64,000 nucleotides of DNA, taken from assembly GCA_963664465.2 (NCBI GenBank), contig CAXXSU010000002.1, positions 1-64,000 of the forward strand, written 5' to 3'. The notes below the pieces were generated by a model. That model ran no database searches, was not told the DNA's origin, and saw nothing but the letters and a program-made list of their open reading frames with translations. A program made the position numbers and the translations under genes. This document shows, piece by piece, positions 17,901 through 26,246 of this stretch. The stretch's first letter is position 1; the number at the start of each line of letters is the position of its first letter. This stretch comes from CAVOAK01 sp963664465. Lineage in GTDB: Bacteria > Pseudomonadota > Alphaproteobacteria > UBA8366 > CAVOAK01.

Positions 17901-18757
17901 CACCGCCATCGCGGAGCGGCCAGGACACGGCGATGCGGATCCGCCTCCTCGGCACCGGCACGCCGACGCCGTCGCTCAAGCGCAAGAGTTCGGGCTACAT
18001 GGTGGAGATCGGCGACGACGTGATCCTCTTCGATCACGGCCCCGGAAGCTATCACCGGCTGCTCGAGGCACGGAAGCGCCCGCAGGAGGTGACCCACGTC
18101 TTCTTCAGCCACCTGCATTACGACCACTGTGCCGACTACCCGACGCTCGTCCTCACCCACTGGGACCAGGGCGCGGGCCTGGTTCCCGACCTGAAGGTGT
18201 ACGGTCCGCCCCCGATCCGCCGGATGAGCGACCTCCTGTTCTCCGCCGAGGGCGTATTCGGGCCCGATCTCACGGCGCGCACAAGGAACGAGAGCAGCAT
18301 CGCGGTTTACGAGGCGGGGGGGGGGGGGGGGGGGGGGACGCGACCTCGCAAGTGGCCGACGCCCGTGGTCACCGAGCTGCGCAGTGGCATGGTGGTGCGC
18401 GATCAGAGCTGGTCGGTCACCGCGCGCGCAGTCGTGCACGTTCAACCCCACCTCGCGTGCCTTGGCTTCCGGCTCGACACCGGGACGGCGGCGTTCGCGT
18501 ATTCCGGCGACACCGGCCCCTGCCCGGCGATGGTCAAGCTCGCCAGGGACTGCGATGTCCTCGTTCACATGTGCCACTTCCTCTCAGGGACCCTCGAGGG
18601 CACGCCCATCAGCCATGTCACCGAACAGATCGACGTCGCCGGCGTCCGCGAGCGCCTGATCGTGGAGATGTCGCGGATTTACGGCGGCAATATCTTCTTC
18701 GGCGAGGATCTCATGGAGATTCCGGTGGCCGGGCCGCAACCGCGGATCCTCGATTGA
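17897..18757 (+). CDS. MBL-fold metallo-hydrolase with a poly-G tract
   Basis: 286 residues if started at the ATG overlapping the previous stop (ATGA); ATG 17933 (MRIRLLGTGTPTPSLKR) is the alternative and fits the family's usual N-terminus. The metal motif is VFFSHLHYDHCADYP (HxHxDH), followed by AYSGDTGPC and VHMCHF, the pattern of RNase-Z/arylsulfatase-like beta-lactamase-fold hydrolases. Residues about 140-148 are an all-Gly run encoded by 22 consecutive G. A change of one G would frameshift the protein about halfway. The 3' neighbour starts 33 bp later, so translation is probably coupled in the operon. Substrate unknown. Confidence 0.78.
   Translation: MTPPSRSGQDTAMRIRLLGTGTPTPSLKRKSSGYMVEIGDDVILFDHGPGSYHRLLEARKRPQEVTHVFFSHLHYDHCADYPTLVLTHWDQGAGLVPDLKVYGPPPIRRMSDLLFSAEGVFGPDLTARTRNESSIAVYEAGGGGGGGTRPRKWPTPVVTELRSGMVVRDQSWSVTARAVVHVQPHLACLGFRLDTGTAAFAYSGDTGPCPAMVKLARDCDVLVHMCHFLSGTLEGTPISHVTEQIDVAGVRERLIVEMSRIYGGNIFFGEDLMEIPVAGPQPRILD
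18316..18337 (+). repeat. 22-base G homopolymer inside the MBL-hydrolase gene
   Basis: Positions 18316-18337 are all G, within an otherwise normal coding sequence. As written it keeps the frame. Such tracts slip during replication and can switch genes on and off; they are also a classic place for sequencing and assembly errors. The tract lies in a surface-loop region between the GTRPRKWPTPV strand and the preceding helix. Confidence 0.9.
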
Positions 18758-18789
18758 CAGGGAAGCGTAGGACGCGGCGGGAGAGACCG

Positions 18790-20649
18790 ATGGCAGGGGA
18801 CGACGCGGCGCAGGGCTCGGAGGCTTGGCAGGTCTCATGCGACGACTACGTGGCACGTCATCCGCCACGCTACGACGTCGGGTTCGACCGGTTCTCCACG
18901 TACGTCGCGGCGCGCGACGACACGCGTCTCGCGGTCGACGTTCATCTGCCGAAGGGGCAGCGCCGGCAGGACCGCCTGCCGACCATCATCAACTTCACGC
19001 CCTACTTCCGCCGTTTCAAGCTGAAGGACGGACATCCTCCGGCGCTCGATCCGAGCCCCAATACCGGCAAGTACCGCGACTACTTCGTTCCCCACGGCTA
19101 CGCCGTCGTCGTCGTCGACGTCCGTGGCACCGGCGCTTCGTTCGGCACTCGCAATGCCTTCCGCTCGCCGGTGGAGCGCGACGATTGCCGCGACGTTGTT
19201 GACTGGATCATCGCCCAGCCGTGGTCAGATGAAAGGGTGGGCGCCACGGGTGTCTCCTACGTCGGCGCAACTGCCGACTTCCTCGGCACCACCGGCCACC
19301 CGGCGGTCAAGGCCGTTTGTCCCACCTTCAGCGTGTGGGACACCTACTCGGACCAGTACTATCCGGGCGGTCTCTACTGCAAGAAGCTGGCGCCGAACTA
19401 CGCTCGCGTGGTCGAGGCCCTCGATCAAGACAATCGCAGGCTTTACACGGAGAACGAAGGACTCGGCGGGATGCTTGATCCGCCGGAGTGCTTCGATGGA
19501 CCCGCTCCCGTCGACGAGGACGGCGACGAGCGGCTGCTGCGGGCGGCGGTGGCGCAGCACGCGGCGAATATCGACCTCGAGGACTTCATTCGCCAGTTCG
19601 AGTTCAGGGACTCGGGCCTGTCTTACGATCCTGACTTCACCAGCGCCCTCATCGGACCATACGGATACGCGCACGACGTCCGCCCGGAGGTGGCGTACTT
19701 CAGCGTTTCCGGCTGGTACGACGGCAACGGCTTCGCCAACGCCGCCGTCAAGCGCTTCCGTTCACTGGCGCGGGACCATCACTACCTGCTTCTCGGCCCG
19801 TGGGACCACGGCGCCCGCCGCCACGTCAGCCCGTTTCGTACGCGGGCCGCGCCAAGTTTCGATCTGCTCGGCGAGTGCCTCCGCTTCTTCGACCAGCATC
19901 TCAAAGGGGCCGATGCAGGCTTGGATGCCGAGCGGCGCGTCCACTACTACACGCTGGTCGAGGAGCGATGGAAGGCTGCGGACACCTGGCCGCTCCCGGG
20001 GGCCGTCCCGACTCCCTGGTACTTCGCGCCGTCGCGCACGCTGCAGACGGAGACCCCCGCCCCGGCGGCGGCGTTCGACGAGTACGAGGCCGACTATGGC
20101 TGCAGTTCCGGCCGACATACGCGCTACGAACGCCTGGTGGCGCACCACGTCGAGAACTACTACGACGACTGGCACGGCAAGGACGCACGGATGCTCACGT
20201 TCACATCCCCCGCGCTGGTGCGTGATACCGAGGTCACCGGCCACCCCGTGGTGACGCTTCATGTCGAATCGAGCGCGCGGGACGGAAGCTACTTTGTCTA
20301 TCTCGAGGACGTTGACCCGGACGGGACCTGCCGGTACGTGACCGAGGGCATGCTGCGTGCGCTGCACCGCAAGGTGGCCGAGGCGCCGTCAAACGACCGT
20401 GCCGTCGGGCCCTATCACTCCCTCCGCCGCGAGGACGCGGCGTTTCTCGAGCCGGGCGAGGTCGCAGAGCTCTGCATCGCTCTGTTCCCGATATCTTGGC
20501 TGTTCCGCCAGGGCCACCGCGTGCGGGTGGCGGTGGCTGCCGCCGACGTCGAGCACTACGTACGCATCCCCGACGGCAGTCCGCCGCGGCTCAAGATCTA
20601 CCGCGGCGGCGCCCACGCCTCCCGCATCGAGCTCCCGGTCATCCCCTGA
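18790..20649 (+). CDS. S15/CocE-NonD-family serine hydrolase
   Basis: 619 residues from ATG 18790; the open frame extends far upstream but only as a shadow of the two preceding genes. It has the CocE/X-Pro dipeptidyl-peptidase layout: an alpha/beta-hydrolase domain with nucleophile Ser156 in GATGVSYVGA, Asp in SGWYDGNG, His in GPWDHGARRH, and a C-terminal jelly-roll (VTLHVESSARDGSYFVYLED). GYAVVVVDVRGTGAS is the usual strand before the nucleophile elbow. Members cleave acyl-amide or ester bonds (cocaine esterase, alpha-amino-acid ester hydrolase, X-Pro peptidase). There is no signal peptide, so it is cytoplasmic. Within the operon it likely opens the imported substrate. Confidence 0.85.
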   Translation: MAGDDAAQGSEAWQVSCDDYVARHPPRYDVGFDRFSTYVAARDDTRLAVDVHLPKGQRRQDRLPTIINFTPYFRRFKLKDGHPPALDPSPNTGKYRDYFVPHGYAVVVVDVRGTGASFGTRNAFRSPVERDDCRDVVDWIIAQPWSDERVGATGVSYVGATADFLGTTGHPAVKAVCPTFSVWDTYSDQYYPGGLYCKKLAPNYARVVEALDQDNRRLYTENEGLGGMLDPPECFDGPAPVDEDGDERLLRAAVAQHAANIDLEDFIRQFEFRDSGLSYDPDFTSALIGPYGYAHDVRPEVAYFSVSGWYDGNGFANAAVKRFRSLARDHHYLLLGPWDHGARRHVSPFRTRAAPSFDLLGECLRFFDQHLKGADAGLDAERRVHYYTLVEERWKAADTWPLPGAVPTPWYFAPSRTLQTETPAPAAAFDEYEADYGCSSGRHTRYERLVAHHVENYYDDWHGKDARMLTFTSPALVRDTEVTGHPVVTLHVESSARDGSYFVYLEDVDPDGTCRYVTEGMLRALHRKVAEAPSNDRAVGPYHSLRREDAAFLEPGEVAELCIALFPISWLFRQGHRVRVAVAAADVEHYVRIPDGSPPRLKIYRGGAHASRIELPVIP

Positions 20650-20693
20650 GTTCACCAGCCGGGATACACGGTGGATAAGAAAGGAGAGTGCTG

Positions 20694-21686
20694 ATGGCGA
20701 GCAATCTACATGACGACATGCTGGTGATTGACGGGCTGAACCCGTCCCGTCCCAGCCGAGGGCTGTTCGAAGACATGCGCGCGGGCGGCCTCGCGGCCGT
20801 GCACGTCACCCATTGCCGTCCCTACCTCCGCCTTCCGGACACCATCAAGAGCCTCGCCGAGTGGAAGCGGCTCTTCCGCGACCATGCAGAAATCCTGCTC
20901 CAGGTGTACACCACGGCGGACATTCACCGGGCGAAGCGGGAAGGCCGGGTCGGAATTATCCTCGGGTGGCAGGACTCCACCGGGTTCGACGACCACCTGT
21001 TCAACATCCCTGTATTCAAGGAACTCGGGGTCAGGGTCGTCCAGCTCACTTACAACACTGCCAACGGGGTCGGCTTCGGCTGCTTTGACAGCCGTGACGG
21101 CGGTCTCACCGACTTCGGGCGTGAGGTGGTCGCGGAGATGAACCGCTACGGCATCGCCGTCGACGTCAGCCATTGCAGCAGCAGGACGGCGCGGGAAGCG
21201 ATCAAGGCATCCTCGAAGCCGGTCACGTACACCCATATTGCGCCGCGGGCGCTGTGCGACTTCCCGCGCAACAAGACCGACGAGGAGATTCGCCTGATGG
21301 CCGACCAGGGCGGTGTCATCGGGGTGACCCTGCATCCTCCTTTTCAGCGCAAGGGCAACGATTCGACACTCGACGACTACGTCGACCTGATTGAGTACGT
21401 CATCAACATCGCCGGCGAGGACCAGGTGGGCATCGGCACCGATTTCCTCGAGGGCGTCGAGTTCACCGGCGCCTGGTGGGAGACGGCGATCAGGGACAAG
21501 TTCCATGCCAGGAAGCTTACCGATGCCGCCCACGACACCCTCCGCTATCCGTCCGACCTTGCCGGCATACGGGACTTCGCGAACATCACCGCCAACCTTG
21601 AGCGGCGGCGCTGGCCCGAGCCGCGGATTCGCAAGGTGATGGGCGGGAATTGGATCCGCTACTACGAGGAAGTCTGGGCAGGGTGA
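20694..21686 (+). CDS. M19-family dipeptidase
   Basis: 330 residues from ATG 20694, with AAGGAG 7 bp upstream (better spaced than GTG 20688). Signatures of the renal/membrane dipeptidase family are a metal-ligand-like first strand (MLVIDGLNPSRP), VQLTYNTANGVG, GIAVDVSHCSSRTAREAI, VTYTHIAPRALCDFPRNK, IGIGTDFLEGVEFTGAWW and KVMGGNWIRYYEEVW. The usual N-terminal H-x-D is replaced by D-G-L, so one zinc ligand differs from the standard DGHND; activity may be altered. M19 enzymes cleave dipeptides including D-amino-acid and dehydro forms. A second M19 gene lies at 30.2 kb. Confidence 0.82.
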   Translation: MASNLHDDMLVIDGLNPSRPSRGLFEDMRAGGLAAVHVTHCRPYLRLPDTIKSLAEWKRLFRDHAEILLQVYTTADIHRAKREGRVGIILGWQDSTGFDDHLFNIPVFKELGVRVVQLTYNTANGVGFGCFDSRDGGLTDFGREVVAEMNRYGIAVDVSHCSSRTAREAIKASSKPVTYTHIAPRALCDFPRNKTDEEIRLMADQGGVIGVTLHPPFQRKGNDSTLDDYVDLIEYVINIAGEDQVGIGTDFLEGVEFTGAWWETAIRDKFHARKLTDAAHDTLRYPSDLAGIRDFANITANLERRRWPEPRIRKVMGGNWIRYYEEVWAG

Positions 21687-21768
21687 GCGCGCGTGGACTC
21701 GCTTCGCCATGTCGATATGATGGCCACGCTACCGGAACACGCACCGACAGATAAGGAGCAGAGGCGAC

Positions 21769-22509
21769 ATGGAACAGGCGCGCGCTCGGCGAGGGCGCCC
21801 CAAGGGCGAGGGCAGCCAGCTGATCTACTCGAGCCTCCGCCAGCGGATCGTGCACATGGAATGGGGGCCAGGCCGGAACATCGACGAAATGTCGCTCGTC
21901 AAGGAGTTTGGGGGTTCGCGGACCCCGGTGCGAGAAGCGCTGATCCGGCTGGCAGCCGAGGACCTAGTTACCATCCTGCCCAACCAGGGCGCCCAGGTTG
22001 CGGCGATCGACCTCCACGAGGTGAGGGAGTTCTTTGAGTTCTTCGACCTGTGCCAGCGCGCGGCGACGCGATGGGCCGCGCTGCGGCACCATCCCGACCA
22101 GCTCGCCGCCATTCGCCGCCACTGCCGCGAGTTCAGATCGGCAGCGATGCGCGAGGACATCTCCGCCCAATGCGAGACGAACGCGGCTCTGCACGGCGCG
22201 ATCGCGGAGTGCTGCGGCAACGATTACCTCAAGCAGACGTACCTCGGCCTGCTGACCAAGAACATGCGGCTCGCCCACATGAGCGTCTCGCATGTGCTCA
22301 AGCTGCGCCGCGAGAAGATCACCCTCTATGATCGCATGTTCGACGAGCACGACGCCCTTGTCGAGCTGATCGCGGCGCGCGATGCCGACGGCGCCGAGAC
22401 GCTCGCACACACTCACGCGGAGCACTTCCTGGAAGCCGTGATCGATGTCATTGAGCACAGCGACGCACCCGGCGTCCGCATCGCGCTGTCGGAAGGGCTC
22501 GACTCCTGA
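21769..22509 (+). CDS. GntR-family regulator, FCD subfamily
   Basis: 246 residues, with AAGGAG about 10 bp before ATG 21769. The N-terminal winged helix has the typical YSSLRQRIVHMEWGPGRNID ... LVKEFGGSRTPVREALIRLA. The C-terminal FCD ligand domain shows the metal-binding Asp/His pattern (NAALHGAIAECCGN and HTHAEHFLEAV). Such regulators respond to carboxylate or amino-acid-type ligands and usually repress neighbouring catabolic genes. The repeated 17-bp motif at 16.8 and 22.6 kb is its obvious candidate operator. Confidence 0.88.
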   Translation: MEQARARRGRPKGEGSQLIYSSLRQRIVHMEWGPGRNIDEMSLVKEFGGSRTPVREALIRLAAEDLVTILPNQGAQVAAIDLHEVREFFEFFDLCQRAATRWAALRHHPDQLAAIRRHCREFRSAAMREDISAQCETNAALHGAIAECCGNDYLKQTYLGLLTKNMRLAHMSVSHVLKLRREKITLYDRMFDEHDALVELIAARDADGAETLAHTHAEHFLEAVIDVIEHSDAPGVRIALSEGLDS

Positions 22510-22607
22510 TCGGCGTGCCCGGCGGCCGGGGCAGCACCCGGTCCGCCGGCTCAGGCGCCTGAGCGCCGTCACCTCCGGCGCGCCGGTGCGTGCCCAGGGT
22601 TGAGTAA

Positions 22608-22624
22608 TAATACAACGTGAATTA
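22608..22624. promoter_or_regulatory. Second copy of the TAATACAA operator
   Basis: TAATACAACGTGAATTA matches the divergent-promoter operator at 15 of 17 positions and keeps the same inverted symmetry (TAAT/ATTA arms and CA/TG inner pairs). It lies 54 bp before the binding-protein start, in the only sizeable gap of the rightward block, where a second promoter is expected. Confidence 0.65.
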
Positions 22625-22677
22625 CAGTATTCTTGCTGGCGACGTACAGCCGTAACCGCAACCGTGGAGGAAGACCG

Positions 22678-24240
22678 ATGATGAGATCGTTGTTAACTGG
22701 TGTGGTGGCCGTCCTTGGTATTGCTCTCATTGGGATGCCTGCGGACGCCCAGGAGCTGGTGATGGGCAACAGGGTCCCGCCCGCGGTGGACCCGCACTTC
22801 TCCAACCTGACAAGCAACCAAGCCTACTCCAAGCACATTTTCAACGCGCTCACTTTCGTTGAAGCGGATGGCTCGGTGCATCCCAACCTTGCCACCTCCT
22901 GGCGCCAACTGGAAGCCAGGACGTGGGAGTTCAAGCTCCGCAAGGGCGTCAAGTTCCACGACGGATCCGACTTCACGGCCGAGGACGTCGTCTTCTCGAT
23001 CAAGCGAGTGCGGGAGCTGCCCAACAACCCAAACCCCTATACTGCGTCGATCGCGTCGATCGAGTCGTGGGACATCCCAGATCCGCACACGATCATCTTC
23101 CACACGTCGAGTATTGACTCTGTGTTGATCCAGCGGCTCGATTCGATCTACATCGTGTCGCATAAGGCCGCCGCGAACGCCACCCCAGCGGACTTCGCGT
23201 CCGGCAAGGCGGCGATCGGCACTGGGCCGTTCAAGTTAGTCGAGTATGTGCCGGGAAGTCACCTGATCCTTGAGCGCAACGAGGACTATTGGGGCGATAA
23301 GCCCCATTGGCAAAAGGTGACGATCAGGATCATCAGCAACGATGCCGCGCGCGTCGCGGCGCTTCTTGGCGGCGACGTCGACATGATCGAGTTCGTTCCC
23401 ACCCCGGACGTTGAGGCTCTGAGAAAGAACGCCAACGTCACCGTATGGCAGACTCCGTCGGACCGCTTCATGTATTGGGTGCCCCACCAGCGGGACAAGC
23501 TGGCCTTCACGACCGCCAAGGATGGCAAACCGCTGGACAAGAACCCGCTACAGGACATTCGGGTACGCAAAGCCATCTCTCTCGCCATAAACCGCAAGGC
23601 GATGATTGAACGTGTCATGACGGATCTTGCGTCGCCAGCCCGTAGTTGGGTGCCAAAGGGGATGTTCGGGTACATCGCGGGCGACATAGATCCCTATGAC
23701 CCCGAAAAGTCCAAGCAATTGCTCGCCGAGGCGGGCTACCCCGACGGCTTCAAGACGCAGCTCAACTGCTCGAACGACCGCTATGTGAACGACGCCAAGA
23801 TCTGCCTGGCGACTGCCCAAATGCTGGCGCGCATCGGCATCCAAGCCAGCGTCGAGACGGAGCCAATATCGACGCTGGTGCCCAAGCTGCGGGCCAACAA
23901 GATCGACCTGTTCCTGCTCGGCGCGGCAACCGGTGGCAGCGCGAATGCCATAAACCATCTGCTGCGGCAGCTCCACACGCCGGTTGGGGGGCTCGGCGTC
24001 GGAAACTTCGGACAGTACTTCGATCCGGAGCTCGACGCCGTTACCGACGAGGCTGCCAACGAGATTGACCCCGAGAAGCGCGAGGCGCTTGTCCGAAAGG
24101 GCATGAAGATGGCGTGGGAACGGATGGTCGTCATCCCTCTGCACCATCAAGTGGTCGTGGCGGCGACAAAGAAGAGTCTTAACTTTCGGCCCAGGTTCGA
24201 CGAGCAGACCTTGGCGATCAATGCGAGCCCGGCGTCTTAG
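22678..24240 (+). CDS. Peptide-type ABC transporter substrate-binding protein
   Basis: 520 residues from ATG 22678, preceded by GGAGGA. A Sec signal peptide is clear (MMRSLLTGVVAVLGIALIGM, with cleavage after PADAQ-like Ala), so the mature protein is periplasmic. It belongs to the SBP_bac_5 (DppA/OppA) family: NALTFVEADGSVHPNLATSW, GVKFHDGSDFTAEDVVFSI, GTGPFKLVEYVPGSHLILER, DIRVRKAISLAINRKAMIE and WVPKGMFGY. The ligand cannot be predicted from sequence alone; peptides, opines and other amino compounds are common. It heads the transporter genes of the GntR block. Confidence 0.9.
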   Translation: MMRSLLTGVVAVLGIALIGMPADAQELVMGNRVPPAVDPHFSNLTSNQAYSKHIFNALTFVEADGSVHPNLATSWRQLEARTWEFKLRKGVKFHDGSDFTAEDVVFSIKRVRELPNNPNPYTASIASIESWDIPDPHTIIFHTSSIDSVLIQRLDSIYIVSHKAAANATPADFASGKAAIGTGPFKLVEYVPGSHLILERNEDYWGDKPHWQKVTIRIISNDAARVAALLGGDVDMIEFVPTPDVEALRKNANVTVWQTPSDRFMYWVPHQRDKLAFTTAKDGKPLDKNPLQDIRVRKAISLAINRKAMIERVMTDLASPARSWVPKGMFGYIAGDIDPYDPEKSKQLLAEAGYPDGFKTQLNCSNDRYVNDAKICLATAQMLARIGIQASVETEPISTLVPKLRANKIDLFLLGAATGGSANAINHLLRQLHTPVGGLGVGNFGQYFDPELDAVTDEAANEIDPEKREALVRKGMKMAWERMVVIPLHHQVVVAATKKSLNFRPRFDEQTLAINASPAS

Positions 24241-24277
24241 GGCGCGACCACGCCGCGCAGCCTTTGGTTACAATAGG

Positions 24278-24306
24278 CCGGGTGGCGCCACGGCGGCGTC
24301 ACCCGG
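24278..24306 (+). terminator. Strong hairpin between binding protein and permease
   Basis: A 12-bp stem (24278-24289 with 24295-24306, arms beginning CCGGGTGGCG, one G-U pair) closes a 5-base loop ACGGC. No T-run follows, so it is more likely an attenuator or mRNA-stability hairpin that raises binding-protein levels over the membrane components, as known for other ABC operons. Confidence 0.55.
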
Positions 24307-24336
24307 CTTGTCGTTCCTGCCGTCGGGAAGGCCGCA

Positions 24337-25311
24337 GTGACGTTCTTCATTCTTCGTCGGCTGTTCCAGAGCGTGGTGCTCCTGGCCGTGGTGTCGCTGC
24401 TCGTATTTCTCGCGGTCTTCGCTATCGGCAATCCTGTTGACATCCTCATCAACTTCGATGCCACGCCTGAAGAAATCACCCGTATAAAGCGCCAGATGGG
24501 GTTCCATCTGCCGCTGTGGCAGCAGTACTTCGTCTTCATCGGCAGCGCGCTGCAGGGCGATTTCGGCAACTCATTCATCAACGGCGCTCCTGCCCTTAAG
24601 CTGGTTGTCGAACGGCTTCCGGCGACGCTGGAGCTTGCCATCGCTGCCCTCCTCGTGTCAGTCGTGGCCGGCATCCCACTCGGACTCGTCGCCGGCCTGC
24701 GCCCGCGAAAGCCGTCGAGTCAGGCCATCATGGCCGGCTCGATACTTGGCTTCAGCAGCCCGAGCTTCTGGGTGGCCCTGGTGTTGATCCTCGTCTTCGG
24801 TGTGCAACTCGGCTGGCTGCCGACCGGCGGGCGTGGCGAGACCGTGGACGTGCTCGGCGTCCAGCTGAGCTTCCTCACGGCCGATGGTCTTGCTCACATG
24901 GTGCTACCGACTATCACCTTCGCTCTCTATCCCACAGCCCTCGCAATACGTCTGACGCGCGCCGGAACACGAGAGATCGTCCTCCTCGACTTCGTGAGGT
25001 TTGCCCGGGCCAAGGGGCTGTCGGAGAAGCGGGTTATCTTCGTCCACGTCCTAAAGAACATCCTCGTGCCCATCGTGACCGTCATGGGCGTCCAGCTCGG
25101 CATTCTCATCTCCTATGCGGTGGTCACCGAGACCATCTTCGCGTGGCCCGGGATGGGAAAGCTAATCATCGATTCGATCTATCTCGTCGATCGTCCCGTG
25201 ATGGTCGCGTTCTTGATGTTCGCGGTGTTCATTTTCACCCTCATCAACCTGATCGTGGACATCACGTACTCGTTCCTCGATCCCCGCATCCGAATCTCGG
25301 AGCTGAGATGA
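24337..25311 (+). CDS. ABC transporter permease, DppB type
   Basis: 324 residues with a GTG start at 24337 (GGGAAGG upstream). MTFFILRRLFQSVVLLAVVS is the typical first membrane segment of DppB/OppB permeases, followed by an extracytoplasmic loop with PLWQQYFVFIGSALQGDFG and five further membrane segments. The cytoplasmic EAA motif is visible as VRFARAKGLSEKRVIFVHVL. It ends LIVDITYSFLDPRIRIS and overlaps the second permease by 4 bp (ATGA). Confidence 0.92.
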   Translation: MTFFILRRLFQSVVLLAVVSLLVFLAVFAIGNPVDILINFDATPEEITRIKRQMGFHLPLWQQYFVFIGSALQGDFGNSFINGAPALKLVVERLPATLELAIAALLVSVVAGIPLGLVAGLRPRKPSSQAIMAGSILGFSSPSFWVALVLILVFGVQLGWLPTGGRGETVDVLGVQLSFLTADGLAHMVLPTITFALYPTALAIRLTRAGTREIVLLDFVRFARAKGLSEKRVIFVHVLKNILVPIVTVMGVQLGILISYAVVTETIFAWPGMGKLIIDSIYLVDRPVMVAFLMFAVFIFTLINLIVDITYSFLDPRIRISELR

Positions 25312-26237
25312 CCGCCCGCGAGCACAGCTGGCGCTCGGAGGAAACCGCCGGCGTTGCGGTGTCCGCAGACTCACCGTTCCGCAGCTTCTGGAGCGACTTC
25401 TCCGAGAGCCCGGTCGCCATGGCGGCGCTCGTCGGGCTCGCACTCATCGTCGCCGCCGCCGCCCTGGCGCCGGTCATCACGCCGCAGAACCCTTACGACC
25501 TCGCCGAGATCACGATCCTCGACTCGATGCTGCCGCCGGGCGGCAAGAACCTCGAGGGCAAGCGCTATTGGCTGGGCACCGATGATCAGGGCCGCGACAT
25601 GCTGAGCGGCATCCTCTACGGCCTCCGCACTAGCGTGTTCGTCGGCATCTTCAGCGGCATCATAGCCTTCTTCCTGGGCACGACGCTCGGCCTGATGGCG
25701 GCCTATTTCGGCGGCGCCATCGACAGCGTCATCATGCGCCTCGTCGACCTGAAGCTCGGATTCCCTTCGATTCTCGTAGCCCTGCTGATCGTCACTGTCC
25801 TTGGCAAGGGGATGGACAAAATCATCATCGCCCTCGTCATTGTCCAGTGGGCCTATTATGCGCGCGCCGCCCGCAGCGCCGCCCTCGTCGAGCGCGGCAA
25901 GGAATACGTCGAGGCGACGCGCATCCTGGGCCTCAGCCACCGCCGCACGATCTTTTGTCACATCCTGCCCAACTGCCTGCCGCCGCTGATCGTCGTTGGG
26001 ACGGTGGAGGTGGCACACGCCATAATCCTGGAGGCGACTCTGTCGTTTCTCGGCGTCGGCCTGCCGATCACCGAGCCCTCCCTCGGCCTCCTCATCGCCA
26101 ACGGCTACCAGTACATGCTGAGCGGCAAGTACTGGATCAGCTTCAATCCGGGATTGGCGCTGTTCGTGACAATTCTCTGTATCAACCTAGTCGGGGATCA
26201 GCTTCGCGATGTTCTCAACCCGAGACTGAGGCGCTGA
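25308..26237 (+). CDS. ABC transporter permease, DppC type
   Basis: 309 residues from ATG 25308, which overlaps the previous stop. It has the DppC/OppC layout: an N-terminal cytoplasmic stretch, membrane segment AALVGLALIVAAAALAPVIT, the WLGTDDQGRDMLSGILYGLR box, an EAA loop (EYVEATRILGLSHRRTIFCH) and five following membrane spans, ending QLRDVLNPRLRR. With the DppB-type gene it forms the heterodimeric channel. Confidence 0.92.
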   Translation: MTAREHSWRSEETAGVAVSADSPFRSFWSDFSESPVAMAALVGLALIVAAAALAPVITPQNPYDLAEITILDSMLPPGGKNLEGKRYWLGTDDQGRDMLSGILYGLRTSVFVGIFSGIIAFFLGTTLGLMAAYFGGAIDSVIMRLVDLKLGFPSILVALLIVTVLGKGMDKIIIALVIVQWAYYARAARSAALVERGKEYVEATRILGLSHRRTIFCHILPNCLPPLIVVGTVEVAHAIILEATLSFLGVGLPITEPSLGLLIANGYQYMLSGKYWISFNPGLALFVTILCINLVGDQLRDVLNPRLRR

Positions 26238-26246
26238 CCGGGCCCG

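Noticed and set aside
17806..18789. Long upstream extension of the S15 hydrolase frame
   Set aside because: It overlaps two clear genes in other frames and is Pro/Arg/Gly-rich; the family N-terminus begins at ATG 18790.
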